DNA of 64,000 nt. Origin: Tubiluchus corallicola (Eukaryota; Priapulida; Priapulimorpha; Priapulimorphida; Tubiluchidae). The stretch covers positions 1-64,000 of the forward strand of contig JAQGDQ010000546.1 of assembly GCA_030141605.1 (NCBI GenBank). The letters run 5' to 3'. How positions within the stretch are numbered: position 1 is the stretch's first letter; every line of letters begins with the position of its first letter. A program made the translations under genes and the position numbers. Positions 1 to 10,880 of this stretch are shown one piece after another. The notes beneath the pieces are model-generated. The model was not told where the DNA came from. It saw nothing but the letters and a program-made list of their open reading frames with translations, and made no database searches.

Positions 1-600
1 ATGTAATCGTTTAACCAGTCTGCTACAAAAACATTAGTCCAGCCATTGATAACTAGAAGAATCGACTATTGTAATAGCTTATTGATAAATGATCCTAAAT
101 ATAAACTCCAACGGCTTCAGTATTTGCAAAATTCGGTAGCCATACTCATTACCTTTACATTCAAGCTTCAGGATATTACAACCATTCTTCGTCACTTGCG
201 TTGGCTACCGATTGAGCAACGTGTTACATTTAAGATACTGCTACTTGCATTTAAGGCGCTGCATGACGAGGCACCTGATTGCATTTGTGATATAATTCGT
301 CCAACAAATTCAAACCGGTATACTCTTAGATCAAATGATAGCCTTTTACTTACGGTTCCTAGAGTGCGCTGTTCCACTATAGGTGATAGGTCATTTGCTG
401 TTGCAGGACCAACTCTATGGAACAGCCTGCCTATCCACATCAGGGTATTTTCAAACTCTAACACCTTTAAAATACGGATTAAAACATACTTATTTGAGAT
501 AGTCTTATAATCTTTGAATTAATCGGAATTTTGATTTGTCGTTACATGCTTGTATTTTGTAAATCTGTGTTTTTTATTTATTTACTTATTGTAATTTTAT
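1..600 (+). mobile_element. 3' end of a CR1/L2-like non-LTR retrotransposon
   Basis: An open stretch at 46-510 encodes the tail of a LINE reverse-transcriptase protein. It has the typical sequence RRIDYCNSLL, then LRWLPIEQR, then a block ending GPTLWNSLP before a stop near 510. This C-terminal block is common to CR1/L2/Jockey-type LINEs of marine invertebrates. The palm domain and endonuclease are not in the window, so the copy is either cut by the window edge or 5' truncated. AT-rich 3' UTR-like sequence follows. It lies upstream of, or in a 5' intron of, the receptor kinase gene. Confidence 0.8.
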
Positions 601-730
601 AGGATTTCTATTTAATAGTGTGAACCTTTTTTAAGTCCGTCATGATGATTTTAGATACCTTAGTGAAGCGTCTTTGAATATTATCAGTTGTGCTGTCTAT
701 AGATTTAGACGCTATACAAAACAAATAATA

Positions 731-853
<123 letters not shown>

Positions 854-870
854 GTGATTTTTGTATGTAG

Positions 871-1194
871 TTCTTACTGTGCATGGACAATATTTTGAAG
901 AACAACCTGTAGACGTGGCCGCCAATGTTAGCGAGTTGGTGATATTAAGATGTCGAGTGAATGCAAGTTATCTGTCATACGACAGTGATTTGGACTGGGT
1001 TAAAGATGGATCATCTATTCTCGATAACGACAATATCCAAATTCTAGATAATGAATGGATCGAATCTGGTGATTTCAGCATCAGAATATCAAACCTGTCT
1101 ATGACAGATGACGCTGATTACACTTGCAAATTTTCAATTAACAAGACTAATAATGGGTGGGAGTCTTCCGAACCAGCCCACGTGACAGTTTTGG
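871..1194 (+). CDS. RTK exon: Ig domain 1
   Basis: Acceptor ttgtatgtag at 861-870 and donor gtaagt at 1195; 324 nt, phase 1 at both ends. It encodes a full Ig fold: Cys in LILRC, Trp in LDWVKDG, and the signature DDADYTC. Symmetrical phase-1 Ig exons are typical of shuffled extracellular modules. Confidence 0.88.
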
Positions 1195-4100
1195 GTAAGT
1201 TACTTATACGCCTAAACTTAGTTGTGGTAGGTATAGAGGTCCTAGATCTTCCTCTCCGAGCTCTGGTTTTCCCTCACATCTTATGTTACCATCTAAGAAC
1301 TTATTCGGTATCATGTTATTAAAAATAATTATGATGATGACGATGATGATGATGACGACGACGACGATGATGATGATGACGGTAATAATAATACATGTAA
1401 TGATAACGCAGGACTTATAACGATTTATAAAACTACTAAAATTTCTTTGTTAATTACGATCAAATGAATAAAGTCTTTATTTCATTAGATCATAAATTTT
1501 GCGTCCATACCTAGATTACGTTGTTGGAAAGGATAAAATCGCTTTGTTAAACAGCGTCCTAGCGAAAAAATGGTAATAACGAAATTCTCGTTAGACAGAC
1601 TCACGCAAAACTTCATTTTACATTATACACTGGTCCGCTTGAAGAAAACTTAATTTGTGGCTGCATAAAATCACGATTTTATAACTTTTCATCTACTTTT
1701 GTCATTTTTTTCGTACAAGTGTAGTATGCAATTATTTCTGGACACGTCTGTGTTGGTATTTCAGTTAATGTACATATATGTGGTACAGACTATTTTCATC
1801 TCTAGTGGCGTAGCTAGAGCTTATGGCACCCGGAGTGGCACTTGGCAGTTGCAGTAAGTTGTGAAGATAAATTGATAAAACAATAAAGCACTACTGGAAA
1901 AATCGTTTTGAAGAAATAAATTATAACTGCACGACTTCATATACCTTTCACTGAGATTCCTCTCCAAGACCGCCTCAGGTGTGTCCTAATTGAGAATCAC
2001 TGTGATAAATGCACGAAGAAGCCACCACACAGATCAGCGAAAAGTAAAAGTAGTTCCGTCATTGCTGGCTGATAGGGTGTTTTACTGAAGTTAATTCGTA
2101 ATGATTTAATAGATATATCAGCACCTTTTATGTCAACACAAATAAAAGCAAACGGCTATAATGACGATTTAAAGTTACTAGAAATTTGATCATAATCATC
2201 ATAAGGGAAGTCGAAATAATGATTAAATTTCTAACAGCTTTAAATCGCCTCTCTTCATATTTATTTGTGTTAATCGATAAATGAAAGCACTATTGGACTG
2301 ATGCTATTTTTTGTAAACAATTGTGTAACACCTGAATTTTACAGTGGCTCCAATTGTAAGAGAACTGGAACTGAATTTTACCGAAGTGAGTGGGAACGTC
2401 ACTATTTTTGCTGCCGAGTGGCACCTATTTCGATGTGAGGCAGCTGACGGAAATCCTGAACCAGAAACCTCTTGGTTTTTGGGTAAGTCGTGATACATAG
2501 GACGTCTGCAATTTTATCGTTTTTGCTGCTGAATGGAATTCTACTGTGTTCTACTGCGAAACATGTTCAATTACGTGTTCTACTACATGTGTTCTATTGC
2601 GTGTTCTACTACATGTGTTCTATTGTGAAACTTAAAAAAGTACAGTGATTGAACTCAACGTGACTTTTTAGACATCTAAAATAACTAGAATTGAGAGCAA
2701 AGTTTTTTGGCGACTATCGACTTCATTAAGATGGTCTCGTCATTCGTCAACAGCTTTCTTAAGAAAGACACGTGTGTTACTCAGTTTCTATGTTATTATG
2801 TGCGTTATCACAGCAGAGGTTTATTTTCTGCATTTTTAGGCAGAGACGACATAACGTCATACGCTGAGTCCAGTACAACTAAGGATAATGACACTCTGCT
2901 CACAACAACAGAAAGTTATTTAAATTTCAGTTTTGCATCTGATGACGATGGCAAATCCCTTGTGTGCGAGATTTCAATCCACGAGCAACTTCCACAAGAA
3001 CACGTTAGCGTAACATTAGATTTACGACGTAAGTTTTCTTCCTATGTTAAATCTTTCCTTCTTTTCTGAAACACGCCAGTTTCCTCTAGTTACCGCGCAC
3101 ATGAGAATGGGGTCTTATTTGTAGCAGTCGAACGAAATTTCAAAACTAGGACAAAACAAAAAAGTTTACAGTTGGTAGTTGTAACGTTAAAGGACAAAAA
3201 CATATATATACAACATAAAAATTATCTTAAAATTTTGTATCACTTACATACTATCATACTATAATATCTTTTTGCGCACAGAGCTTGTACTAGCAGCAAC
3301 GTTATATAAAATTAGAAATTTAAACTTCCGGGATGACCTTTAGGTGCAGCAATTTTAACGTAACTTGTTTTAACCTATAAGTCATTCGAAATAACTTTAT
3401 ATAACATTGCTTAAAGTTGGAAAAATAATCAGGGCATTCGACGATTCGTAACGCATTCATCGCCAAATAAGCAAAAGTTTAAATTACTGTATGTTGTCAA
3501 GAAAATCAATAATAATAATGTGATTTTTGCAGAGTCAGTGTTGCACACTTAGATGGTTATAGAGTGATGTTTTAACAGATGGCCCGAACGTTTTATATTA
3601 CCAAGAATTTTCTTTTTTAGTTACATAAGTCTTTACATCTAGTTACATAGGTAAGCGTAATGCTAAGTAATATAATTTTGTATGGAAGGTTTGGGGGATA
3701 TATTTTAAATTGTCTTTTTGTTCCTTTTTAAGTAAATTATCGTTTTATGATTAATTGAAATATTTTTTCGTTTGAGTACATCTTCAACCACGATTTCCCA
3801 CTCCCTTTGCTTCTTTTGCAGGTGCACCATATTTTAGAGTTCCCGACCTGCTACACTGTTCACGAAAAAATGAGTTAGGATCAGAAGAGTCAGTAACTAC
3901 ACCTATTTTCTGCTCGAAACCGAGGTTTACAAGAGTTACATGGTATTGGGGTTCAAAGAATTTTACCACAAATGAAACAACAGAAATAGAAGACTTTAGA
4001 ATAATTAACATCACAGCAGCTGATAAGGGTAATGTGACATCAGAGGAATGCTTTGAAGCAATACTGCTTGTCAAAAAACTGGAAAATGATGATTTTGATA

Positions 4101-6452
4101 ACTGGACATTTCAAGTGGAACTTGATGTTGATGAGCTAAGCACCACTCGTCACTTAATATTTGAATGTGAAATTAGAGAGGTTGATGAAGGTAAATTAAT
4201 TTCTACTTTGTGAATGGCTTATTAAAATGATATTTAATATGGGCTGCATGATAAACTAAAAATGATGTTATAACTAAACTTAAATTCACTTAGAAATGTA
4301 CTAAGATATATAAGCACAATCAAACTTTTTTTTAGAAGATGTTGATGAGGGGAATGTTTGGCTAATAGTTGGACTGACATTAACGGGCGTTCTGCTGGTG
4401 ATTATCCTAGTAGTGGTTATTGCTGCATATTGGAAGAAATTATTTTGTTTCAGTAAGAAAACTGCCCATGCACCACCAATCAAACTTGAATCGCCAAAAG
4501 GTAAATCACACTCTAGTTTTGAAAATGTCACTTTTTTCTGGCTTATTTTAGAAGCATCAATTTTAAATCTGTAGGTGTAGTAACGTAGCTACATATTGAA
4601 AAATTACAAACCGTGCCAACAGCAGCCAAAATAGAAATTTCATGGATGTTTTGAAGAAATTTTCAGGACAAATTTAATTCCAGCAAACAACAAAATTTGC
4701 TGGAAATGTTTGCTGGAACTTGATAATGAGACAGTGTCTTGAAAATTTATGCACTCAAAAATCAATAAAATTTCTATTTTATCTGCAGTTGGCGAAGTTT
4801 TTACAGTACTATTTTTAGTTGGTTGAAATCACTAATTATTAAGCCTAGTAACCGGATAAAGAAAGAAACAAATCCAGAAAATACCAGTTTATGACAGTAC
4901 TAGAACAGTGTGTCACTGCCGTTTTATTGCTTGTGTATCGCGTAGGCTCTATTTTTTTATGAACAACCATTTTTCTTGAAGAATATGATGCTAATTTGTG
5001 TAACCTAATACAAGCGCATGCTAATAAGTATCAGATCCTCAAATTAAGAGTGTAACACACGTGTGGATAAAGTTGGCTTAGGTCATCACATATATTTGTT
5101 ATTTATCAAGTATATGAAAACTGTTTCTGGTTGTCCTGGTTGTGTGGCCAAGTGGTTTAGATTTCGGACTGCAACTAGAGTCTTGCGCAGTCTTGAGTTT
5201 GAAATTAGCGACTGTCAACGTCAGGGCGCATAACCTACATGTTTATCGTTATTTGTGTGTTTCGTCCTTACGTGTATTGCTGTGTCGCTAAATAGCCGTT
5301 AGTGTTAATGTTGTCTGTTTTAAATGAGCGACGGTAAATAAGTCTTGTCTTTTTTCTGAAGTGACTAAGAATCAAGTTTCTTTATTTAAAACCTTTATTT
5401 GCTGGGTCGAATTACAACAAACTGATTGTGATTCTCCGTTGTGGATTCTTATCTATTTTTTAGGCACAAGTAGACGACCACCACCGATTCCACCGTCATC
5501 CGGCAGAACAACGTCCCATTACAGGCCGGTTAAGTTTATCGCTAGCAGCCAAATCAATTTCTTGGACCAACTAGGAGCAAGAACAATACGCGGTGAAAGT
5601 GGCACTTCTGGTGTTACAGAAGTACATAAAGCAAGATCGACTCAGTTGCCTGGCCACATGTGCGTGACTGTCAAATATGTCAGTCCTTCAGCTCACAAAA
5701 CGCATCCACACAAGACAGAGTTGTTTCAGAAAGAGATTGAACATCTAGAACAACTGCAATGGAAACCAATCCATGACAATGTTGTTCAGCTCTTGGGTGT
5801 GTCCGAGGATCATTATAAGGGTCATATAATGATTCTCGAGTATGCACAGAATTGGGACCTGAAGACATATCTTCTGAGTCATTCTGAAGGCGACATGTAC
5901 GAACAACCTGATGTTCTCCATGATTATCAAAATTTGGGTATCAATTTGAATAGGGATGTGAAATTTTCTTTGCAGATATTGTCAGGACTGCTTCATCTGT
6001 TATCGGAGAAGTTCTTGTGCTATGACCTTGCTGCAAGACATGTACTAGTTACAGACAACCATATTTGCAAATTGATCAGGTTTGGAAGGGAAGAGGACGT
6101 GATTAAAGAACGAGTTCGTCAGTTGTCTAATAAAGAAAACGTTCCCTTCCGCTGGATGGCGCCCGAGTCACTATTGTACAATATGTACTCAGTGAAATCT
6201 GACGTTTGGTCTTTCGGTGTTCTAATGTGGGAAATTAGCAACGATGGTGCTACGCCATACCCGGAATTGAACAGTGCAGAAAAAGTTAAAACTGTGGTGC
6301 GCCAAGGATATCACTTGAAGAAAACAAACAAAATTGGCACTGATTTTTATGCAATAATGCGCAAGTGCTGGAAAGAATTAGCCAGTGGGCGACCATCATA
6401 TTTACAGTTAAATCATGACTTACAGCAACTTGCACAATCGTTAAGCATGTAA
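871..6452 (+). CDS. Immunoglobulin-domain receptor tyrosine kinase, predicted pseudokinase (5' partial)
   Basis: Six exons (871-1194, 2345-2482, 2840-3028, 3822-4190, 4336-4500, 5464-6452) join in frame, all at phase-1 junctions, and code for about 723 residues ending at TAA 6450-6452. The order is Ig domain, second Ig domain split over two exons, a glycosylated membrane-proximal Ig-like region, one transmembrane helix, and a proline-rich juxtamembrane segment leading into a tyrosine-kinase domain in one exon. The kinase keeps the VTVK lysine, the helix-C glutamate (KEIEHL), WMAPESL and SDVWSFGV. HRD, however, reads CYD, the catalytic-loop Asn is His, and DFG reads RFG. The activation segment has no tyrosine. 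Loss of the DFG aspartate and the loop Asn predicts little or no catalysis, as known for PTK7, ErbB3 or Ryk. A signal-peptide exon is not seen and should lie upstream. I cannot name a vertebrate orthologue. Confidence 0.88.
2345..2482 (+). CDS. RTK exon: first half of Ig domain 2
   Basis: Acceptor tttacag before 2345 and donor gtaagt at 2483; 138 nt, phase 1-1. It encodes the first Ig cysteine (LFRCEAADGNP) and the core tryptophan (TSWFL) just before the donor. Confidence 0.82.
2840..3028 (+). CDS. RTK exon: second half of Ig domain 2
   Basis: Acceptor catttttag and donor gtaagt at 3029; 189 nt, phase 1-1. It supplies the second Ig cysteine in DDDGKSLVCEI and a terminal beta strand (HVSVTLDL). 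The Ig domain is thus split by a phase-1 intron of 357 nt. Confidence 0.82.
3822..4190 (+). CDS. RTK exon: membrane-proximal Ig-like region
   Basis: Acceptor tcttttgcag and donor gtaaat at 4191; 369 nt open throughout in the predicted frame, phase 1-1. Cysteines occur in LLHCS, IFCSK, EECFE and FECEI, with tryptophans in VTWYWG. Several N-glycosylation sequons (NFT, NET, NIT, NVT, NWT) mark it as extracellular. The fold is less canonical than Ig1 and Ig2, so the domain call is an inference. Confidence 0.75.
4336..4500 (+). CDS. RTK exon: transmembrane helix
   Basis: Acceptor tttttttag before 4336 and donor gtaaat at 4501; 165 nt, phase 1-1. It encodes an acidic stalk (EDVDEGN), about 24 hydrophobic residues (beginning VWLIVGLTLTGVLL) and a basic stop-transfer sequence (YWKKLF), then a short cytoplasmic linker. 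Confidence 0.85.
5131..5300 (+). repeat. Probable tRNA-derived SINE in RTK intron
   Basis: The sequence TGGCCAAGTGGTTTAG at 5145-5160 matches a tRNA A box of the Leu/Ser type. A weak B-box-like GAGTTTGAAATT follows about 45 nt later. No intact cloverleaf is visible, so this is a tRNA-like SINE head rather than a tRNA gene. Confidence 0.4.
5464..6452 (+). CDS. RTK exon: juxtamembrane and degenerate tyrosine-kinase domain
   Basis: Acceptor tattttttag before 5464; the exon runs to the stop at 6450-6452. A proline-rich start (RRPPPIPPSS) precedes the kinase fold. The retained lysine codon is at 5673-5675. The catalytic loop reads CYDLAARH at 6018-6041 instead of HRDLAARN. The metal-binding motif reads RFG at 6078-6086 instead of DFG. 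The glycine loop is also weak (LGARTIRGESG). No tyrosine lies between RFG and WMAPE. The substrate lobe (SVKSDVWSFGVLMWEI, then RPSYLQL) is well kept, and the frame is intact. This suggests a constrained pseudokinase rather than a decaying gene. Confidence 0.9.
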
Positions 6453-6479
6453 ATTTCTGTGAACAAATACAATGTATTG

Positions 6480-6615
6480 CTAATACAGTCATACCTCGGT
6501 TTTCGAACGTCTCAGTACTCGTACAAATCGGTTTTCGACCAGAAAATTCGAGTTGAAATTGTCTTCGTTCTCGACCAGAATTTCGGTACTCGACCAACCG
6601 CCACGCACGTGATAA
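6480..6615 (+). repeat. Possible mariner-type terminal repeat fragment
   Basis: The sequence TACAGTCATACCTCGGTTTT at 6484-6503 and the following short GTTTTCGAC-type repeats look like the terminal region of a Tc1/mariner-like or MITE element. The opposite end is not visible. The THAP/P-like element begins immediately after this stretch. Recognition is from general pattern memory only. Confidence 0.3.
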
Positions 6616-8405
6616 GCCCATATCAAGGACTACTATACACTACAGGACGTGTACGGTCAGATCTCTGATTCCGCCAGTGGAGACGGTCTATTTTTAACAG
6701 TTAGTGCTAATAATTTGGACATATTTACCCCCCATGGTGACCTATAGCATGCCACAATACACATAGAACATATTCCTCATTCATCTAGTAATTTAAAAAC
6801 AGTGGTACCTATGATATCCCCCCCCCCAAAGAAAACTGATATCATCACGCTGGGGCCACCATGTAGACATTTAGCCATCACACATAGCATTGATGTAGCT
6901 TTACTGTCTGGCTCATTTTTTGCCATGCCATTTAGCACACCCCCTGAAAAAGCCACTGTTGGGCGTATTTTCACTTCATCCACCAATAGCATACAGTGTT
7001 TCTGCTCAGAGCTTTTCACTTTCTGAAATGTTTTACCTAGCACCTGGTCAGCATCTGTTGATGAAATAACTGACTGCAGCTTTCTTTTGCTGGGTAACAC
7101 TAAAAAGTCACGCAGTTGTTCGTAATTGCAATGGGGAAAGGACTCTATTGCAAAGCAATAATCAGACACTGTGAAAGTCTTATCACATAATAGTCGAAGC
7201 TGTCGTGTTAGAAATTTGAGCTTCTTGGCTTTAGCATTAACACTAGGAGATTGTTCTCGGTTTTGAGCTAGTTCAAGTTCAAGAGACTTTGTCACTTTGT
7301 TGACAATATCATCAACATGATGAATGTGGTTGACAACAGAATTCACAACCGCGAAAAATTGTGAGTAAGAGGACAGCCCATTGTTCGGACTGAGGATTTT
7401 ACTTAATGGCACACTGATCCCGTTTTTGAAAGCATACAGAGTAAGAGGGGAACACAAGGTAGGCTTATTGTGAACAATAATTGACATATAACATTGACTG
7501 TGGTCCTCTTCCATGAACATGCACACAAATTTGTCTTGTGTGCGAGATATAATGAGGTTCTGATACGTCTTATGCAGGTCTTTCTCAGGAGTGAATTCAT
7601 TGAGAGAAGTTATTTTATCCTTTTTAAAGAAATAATTCAGCTGCTGGTTCTCAGTTCTTGGAGGCGAGGTGGTGGCTTTGGAGTGGGCAAGCATGATGTT
7701 GGAACGTTGAAAATACTGGGTGGATCCACTGGCCTGGTGTGACCACCTGGAATTTTGACCATTTGAGTATCCGATGGCCAATGCTTTTCGCAAATGAAAA
7801 ATTTCGGTGGATCAACAACAAAGCCTTCGCGTGGAGGAAGAACACTTAGCCATTTCTGTTTCTCTACATGATCTCTTGGCAGTCTGAACACACGACACTT
7901 GTTCTCCGTGTCATAGTTACCTTTGCATTTCACAACTCCACACTTGTTAGGCATACTGTTGAGCACAGATGTATAAAATCCACGAGAAATTTTGAAAATA
8001 ATCCCCAAAGAAACAAACACAAGCATGAAAACAACGCTTCACTTGACTTTCAAGTTTCCCACAATGACAAAGCACTACTACCGGTAAAACGTAAACACAC
8101 TTACGCCTAAAGTAGTGCGCTATTTAAGAAGGAAAAATGAACACTAATTTCCTTTGATACATAAAATAAACAATTGGTACTTTTCTCCCGTAATGTAAAG
8201 AACCAATTAAATGAAAAATAATATCTACCGATCCGTTCATTCTTTAATTTCCAAGATTACTACTCTCTAAAGCGCACTATTCCTAGATTACGTTCATTCT
8301 AAAAATAGACCACAGGTAGGTAGCTGGGTCAGTATTGACCGCCTCCGTTAGCGGAGTCAGAAATCTGGCCCTGCGTGTCCTGTGTATAGTAGTCCTTGGC
8401 CCATA
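6616..8405 (-). mobile_element. THAP/P-like DNA transposon with 8-bp target duplication
   Basis: The element proper is 6624-8397 (1,774 bp). Both ends start CAAGGACTACTATACAC in inverted orientation and remain similar for about 70 bp (left about 6624-6695, right about 8325-8397). It is flanked by an exact 8-bp direct repeat GCCCATAT (6616-6623 and 8398-8405). P-superfamily elements make 8-bp duplications. The inside holds a THAP domain and the front half of a P/THAP9-type transposase on the minus strand. The copy is internally deleted and inactive. Confidence 0.88.
6777..8026 (-). pseudogene. THAP9/P-element-like transposase, truncated and frameshifted
   Basis: The minus strand at 7637-7945 encodes a THAP zinc finger: start MPNKCGVVKC, then FRLPRDH, W, then FICEKHW and a proline motif. 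In another frame, 6777-7793 encodes the following transposase part, including a coiled region and the block LLVDEVKIRP near the start of the RNase-H-like catalytic core. Continuing the protein needs a frame change near 7640-7690. The C-terminal two thirds of a normal P/THAP9 transposase is missing, and a stop follows GTTVFKLLDE. The THAP finger normally binds the element ends. Confidence 0.82.
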
Positions 8406-8965
8406 TATATATATAGTAATTTATTTATTTGCATTATATACGTATACATGTAGGTTACAAGTTCCTGACTTTAACCATATGCCGTTTCATTAGTTAAAGA
8501 CTCCTAACTTTCTATGTGCTGTACTCCCAGACGATTTTTTTTCAGTAGATGGGCGATTCAGTTTTGGGCAAAGGTAGGCATTTTGTGAAACGTTTACGTT
8601 GAAGTACACAAAGTAAAAAGCAGGGAAAGCGGGAGAAATATTTCATAATTTGTAGAAAGGATGGGAGTCGTCCGATCAAACCGGGAATGTCAGGCTTTAC
8701 AAACGACCTAATCGAATTAAATCAGGCTTTCAGTTTTAGATAATATTCCTTTTTGTGGTGGATCCCCGCGGAATGGCGGATCGCTCTGCATTTTATGCCC
8801 AATGAATATCAATATCGCTCCCTACATCACTCCAGTGTTTTCGCTAGCAACATTCTCGCTAGTGAAAATAGACATCGCTGCGTGAAATATACAAGTCAAC
8901 CAAAGTTGAACGTAGACTAGCAAAAACTATTTCACGGTTTCACTAAAACTGACACTCAGATATGT
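8406..8965. other. Spacer without recognisable gene
   Basis: AT-rich sequence between the THAP element and the Harbinger remnant. It starts with a short (TA)n run and may include the 5' part of the Harbinger element, but I could identify no terminal repeat or reading frame. Confidence 0.5.
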
Positions 8966-9428
8966 GTGTTCTCACAGGACGCTTTCTTACGAATATCGAG
9001 TAAGTACATTATACGTTTGTACGAATGTGTCAATGCTATGTGTGATGCTATTCACGAAGCTCTCTCAGATTACGCGAAAGTCCTGTCTACTTCCAGAGAA
9101 TGGAAGCAGATTGCACTAGATTTTGAAGAGAAATGGAACATCCCCACTGCACTGGTGCTGTGGACTGTAACCACGTATCAATAATTATTAAACCACTGAA
9201 CTCGGGATCTGAGTAGTTCAACTTTTAAATTATTTTCAATTGCACTTTTAGCCGCTGTTGACGCAAATTCGCATTATAGCGTTTGATATCGAAAGACCAG
9301 GTGCAACCAGTGATGCAAGTATTGTCAATGGCTCAGTGCTGAATGATATAAATATTGCTTATGCCATGTATACCAAAGCCGAAAAAATACTAGCATATCC
9401 ACCAATTGGGTACTTTTTTATAGGATAT
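8966..9428 (+). pseudogene. PIF/Harbinger transposase, N-terminal part (split)
   Basis: The segment encodes IHEALSDYAKVLSTSREW, then IALDFEEKWNIP, the usual PIF/Harbinger front of the DDE domain. After a frameshift come GAVDCNHVSI (first catalytic Asp region), LLAAVDANSHY, ERPGATSDASI and YFFIGY. Frameshifts and stops break it repeatedly. The text stops in the middle of the conserved FFIGY/EAFPL junction at 9428, where the Gypsy LTR begins, and resumes at 21521. Confidence 0.8.
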
Positions 9429-9859
9429 TGGACTGCTGACCGCTTTTAACGGAGGCAGGACGGATGGCACCGCGGCCCACACCGTGCGGCATGTCACAAT
9501 TAAGTCCTTCAACACCAAACCAATAATAGAATCGAAATGACAATTTATTACTAAATATTACACCCCCAATAAGGAACAAACAGCTTATCTAAAAGAACGG
9601 AGTTTGCGACAAGCCTGTGAAATGTGAACAGAGCTGCAATGAAAGACACGACCACTGACAAGGATCTACAGCAGACCTTCCCTTTTTATAAGCTAAGGTG
9701 TGCACGTGACTAGTGGCTTTTACTAACACAAGGTCAGAATACGAGTCTGTGCTAGATAAAGCCACGATCTTTGAAGATCTAGTCTTCCATCGGGAGGGAG
9801 AAGAACAGCTACCCTCACAGACCAGAAAGCAAGTCCGAGCACTGCTAATCGGCAATACA
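9429..9859 (-). repeat. Gypsy 3' LTR
   Basis: Positions 9429-9764 are about 95% identical to 21106-21441 in the 5' LTR. In element orientation both end AGCAGTCCA-like at the right. The remaining stretch, 9765-9859, differs from the other LTR but also starts TGTA. A purine-rich tract (GGAAGGAAAAAC on the minus strand) lies next to it as a possible polypurine tract. The outer limit at 9859 is therefore an inference. Confidence 0.65.
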
Positions 9860-10880
9860 AAAAGTTTTTCCTTCCATTAATCAAATAGAATCACAGAAAT
9901 ATTTTGTAAAGACTGGCAATTCTACAAAACAACATAAGCTAGTGTATAACGCCTACTGAATTACAAATTAAAAGATGAAAACAATGTCAGTTTTCTCGTT
10001 CGAATAAGTTAAGGTTAAACATTGCATTTCTAGTAACAACAATTTCAATATAACGGCGAGTCGACTTAGAAAACTTCCAGCTAAATATGCCTAAGTATGT
10101 CTACGTAAGAATGCAAAAATGAACGAAATAAGTGTAATCAGGTATCATCCGCTATCCGTAAATAAACGTAACGTAGCGTAAATAATCCGCACAATCTGCA
10201 ATTCTTAATGATTCACCAGTACCAATCATCGTGTCTCAACAAGCAAAGGCATCCGATACCACGGGTATAACACCTGGGTTGGTAGAGCTTGCTCGGAAAA
10301 GATGCACGCTAGTACTCATGTCAAGCATACAGTTAGTTCAAGTGAATTTTCACTGCAGACCCAGCATAAGATTTATTGAGCTTAAGTATTGGCTCCTATG
10401 GTGAAAAACGTCGATTCTCCACAAATTTCCAAATATGCTGTGCTGTACAACAGAAGGAAAAAGGTAGTAAATCTGCTTGCACCGACTACATTCATAGCGG
10501 GAAACAAAAACAAAAGTTGCAAAACCCTTATATGCCACTGTATCTTCAAATAAATCAACATCTTTGATAAGCAACAACAATGCCGACAACTTAACTTGTA
10601 ATAGAATTTTAACACCTTACCGTGTTCGATGAACTTACGCAACCACGGGTTGGTCAGTGGTCAAAGTCGCTCTGTTCACATGGTAGCCAACGAACAAGGC
10701 TTTGTCGCGAAGCTAGAAAATAGGACTTCCAAGGACGAAAGCAACAACAATAAACATCAATTATCGAAAAAAAACTTATTAGAACTAGTCATCAACTGAA
10801 ATCGGTTGACTTAAAACAACGAAATTAAGAATTTCGATCATGACTATCTACTCGTGCATTTTAGACGAAACAGTCCAAAC
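9860..10880. other. AT-rich region inside the Gypsy element
   Basis: No convincing coding region on either strand. It lies between the putative polypurine tract and the duplicated block, so it may be long 3' non-coding sequence of the element or later inserted DNA. Confidence 0.45.

Noticed and set aside
1330-1385. CRISPR-like or other structured repeat array
   Set aside because: It is a GAT/GAC simple repeat in an animal intron; no spacer-repeat structure occurs anywhere in the window.
1801-1990. Possible hAT MITE starting TAGTGGCGTAGCTAG
   Set aside because: The start resembles hAT MITE ends, but no matching inverted end or target duplication was found.
7403-7742. Plus-strand and alternative minus-strand frames over the THAP element
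   Set aside because: They are shadows of the transposase frame, which has clear domain sequence.
10350-10642. Short frames in the AT-rich Gypsy interior
   Set aside because: No similarity to gag, pol or env-like proteins that I can recognise.
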